A DNA stretch of 64,000 bases from Pseudomonas alcaligenes (GTDB lineage Bacteria; Pseudomonadota; Gammaproteobacteria; Pseudomonadales; Pseudomonadaceae): assembly GCF_014490745.1 (NCBI RefSeq), contig NZ_LZEU01000001.1, positions 3,003,501 through 3,067,500 of the forward strand, in the 5' to 3' direction. Position numbers and translations under genes: made by a program. This document shows, in pieces, positions 63,568-64,000 of this stretch. Positions within the stretch are counted from its first letter, which is position 1. The number at the start of each line of letters is the position of its first letter. The notes under the pieces are model-generated. The model was not told the origin of the DNA and searched no databases. It saw only the letters and a list, made by a program, of their open reading frames with translations.

Positions 63568-63969
63568 GACGTCCTCGGTACATGGCAGCGGCGGATGCCG
63601 GGTCGCCTAACCTTACTGCCACGCGGGCGGGACTCAATGACCGATGCGCTCAGGGCCATTGACCGTTCGGCTCAGACGAATGGTCGACTTGCTCCCATCG
63701 CCTGCCCTACAGGCCGCGGCGCGTCTGGCTCAAGGCACGCGACTCGGGAAAAGCCCCGAGCCAATAACTACGCGATTCTGCCGATGCCGCTATAGAAGCG
63801 AAGTTGTCTAAGCTGATTGTGACGACGCCCCTAGGATTAACCGTGCAAGGTGCCGCCGCCGGGTTCTGCCGGGGCGGCTTTTTTGTCCGCGCCACGGTGC
63901 AAGGCTCGTCCTGCGACGCAACTGCAGGCCACTGGCCAAAACACCAACAAGAACAAAGGCAGTAGCATC
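63568..63969. other. Intergenic region between the thiolase gene and the right edge
   Basis: About 400 bp without a convincing gene. It contains a terminator-like hairpin (63862-63884) and the leader of a possible gene beginning at 63970. A short open frame on the minus strand (63707-63895) has no ribosome-binding site and is rejected. Confidence 0.5.
63862..63884 (+). terminator. Terminator-like hairpin near the right edge
   Basis: GCCGCC and GGCGGC-type arms around CGGGTTCTGCCGG form a stem followed by TTTTTTG. No gene upstream of it on the plus strand was recognised, so it could end an unannotated short RNA or be part of a leader. Confidence 0.45.
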
Positions 63970-64000
63970 ATGTTCAAACAAGCCAAGTACCGGCAGGCGA
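63970..64000 (+). CDS. Possible start of a gene running off the right edge
   Basis: ATG at 63970 opens MFKQAKYRQA, with AAAGG about 10 nt upstream (63955-63959). Only ten codons are visible, so neither product nor reality can be judged. Confidence 0.35.
   Translation, partial: MFKQAKYRQA

Noticed and set aside
63707..63895. 62-codon minus-strand frame near the right edge.
   Set aside because: No ribosome-binding site or recognisable motif, and it spans the terminator-like hairpin.

Overview
The window is chromosomal DNA of a high-GC gammaproteobacterium, almost certainly Pseudomonas sensu lato. From memory, the gene order between about 10.5 and 50 kb matches several blocks of the P. aeruginosa PAO1 PA2811-PA2852 region: ABC exporter, GST, FadE, tRNA Gly/Glu cluster, SagS, OspR/Gpx, MsrB, AlaA, HtpX, DeaD, class II DAHP synthase, EF-P and EarP. 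EF-P carries Arg32 and is paired with the arginine rhamnosyltransferase EarP, as in Pseudomonas.

Layout. (1) 1-6.3 kb is an atypical block, about 57% GC by eye against roughly 68% elsewhere. It holds a TetR regulator divergent from an alpha/beta hydrolase, an SDR, an exported DUF1329 protein and a large FAD oxidoreductase with an N-terminal beta-sandwich. It looks like an acquired catabolic cassette, and degenerate copies of an intergenic repeat lie at both borders. (2) 6.4-12.3 kb holds an RND pump with its adaptor and a YadG/YadH-type ABC exporter. (3) 12.3-16.8 kb holds a GST, a transglutaminase-like protein, membrane-anchored FadE and a small conserved protein. (4) 16.9-17.9 kb is a tRNA array of four Gly(GCC) and four Glu(UUC) genes built on a 287-bp tandem repeat and read leftward from one strong promoter. 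(5) 18-24.2 kb is a redox and surface-sensing block: membrane protein, free Met-R-sulfoxide reductase, AAA+ ATPase, hybrid kinase SagS, OspR, glutathione peroxidase and MsrB. (6) 24.4-31 kb holds alanine aminotransferase, HtpX with a sigma-32-like promoter, a solute-binding/PDC-like protein, a DODA-type dioxygenase and DeaD.

(7) 31.3-38.8 kb holds an AraC regulator with a spermidine-synthase-like gene, divergent from a translationally coupled run: flavin monooxygenase, BASS transporter, SDR and TSUP transporter, followed by an N-acyl-D-amino-acid deacylase-like amidohydrolase. I cannot assign this set to a described pathway. A 140-bp MITE-like element sits before the last gene. (8) 39-50 kb holds class II DAHP synthase, two DMT transporters, two LysR regulators, an M48 lipoprotein protease, a YcaQ-type DNA glycosylase, small proteins, an RDD protein and the earP-efp operon. 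(9) 50-60 kb holds two GGDEF diguanylate cyclases, a secreted HExxH protein, tRNA-Ser(GGA), a crotonase, PlsC, CorA, a glutamine amidotransferase, two very small genes and a periplasmic binding protein. (10) 60-63.6 kb is a beta-oxidation pair, thiolase and a fused enoyl-CoA hydratase/3-hydroxyacyl-CoA dehydrogenase, separated by a perfect REP hairpin. A partial gene may begin at the right edge.

No CRISPR array, rRNA, intact insertion sequence, prophage or classical defence island was seen. The two best candidates for undescribed biology are the DUF1329/FAD-oxidoreductase cassette and the FMO/BASS/SDR/TSUP/amidohydrolase cluster. All functional calls come from reading motifs by eye, without database searches.
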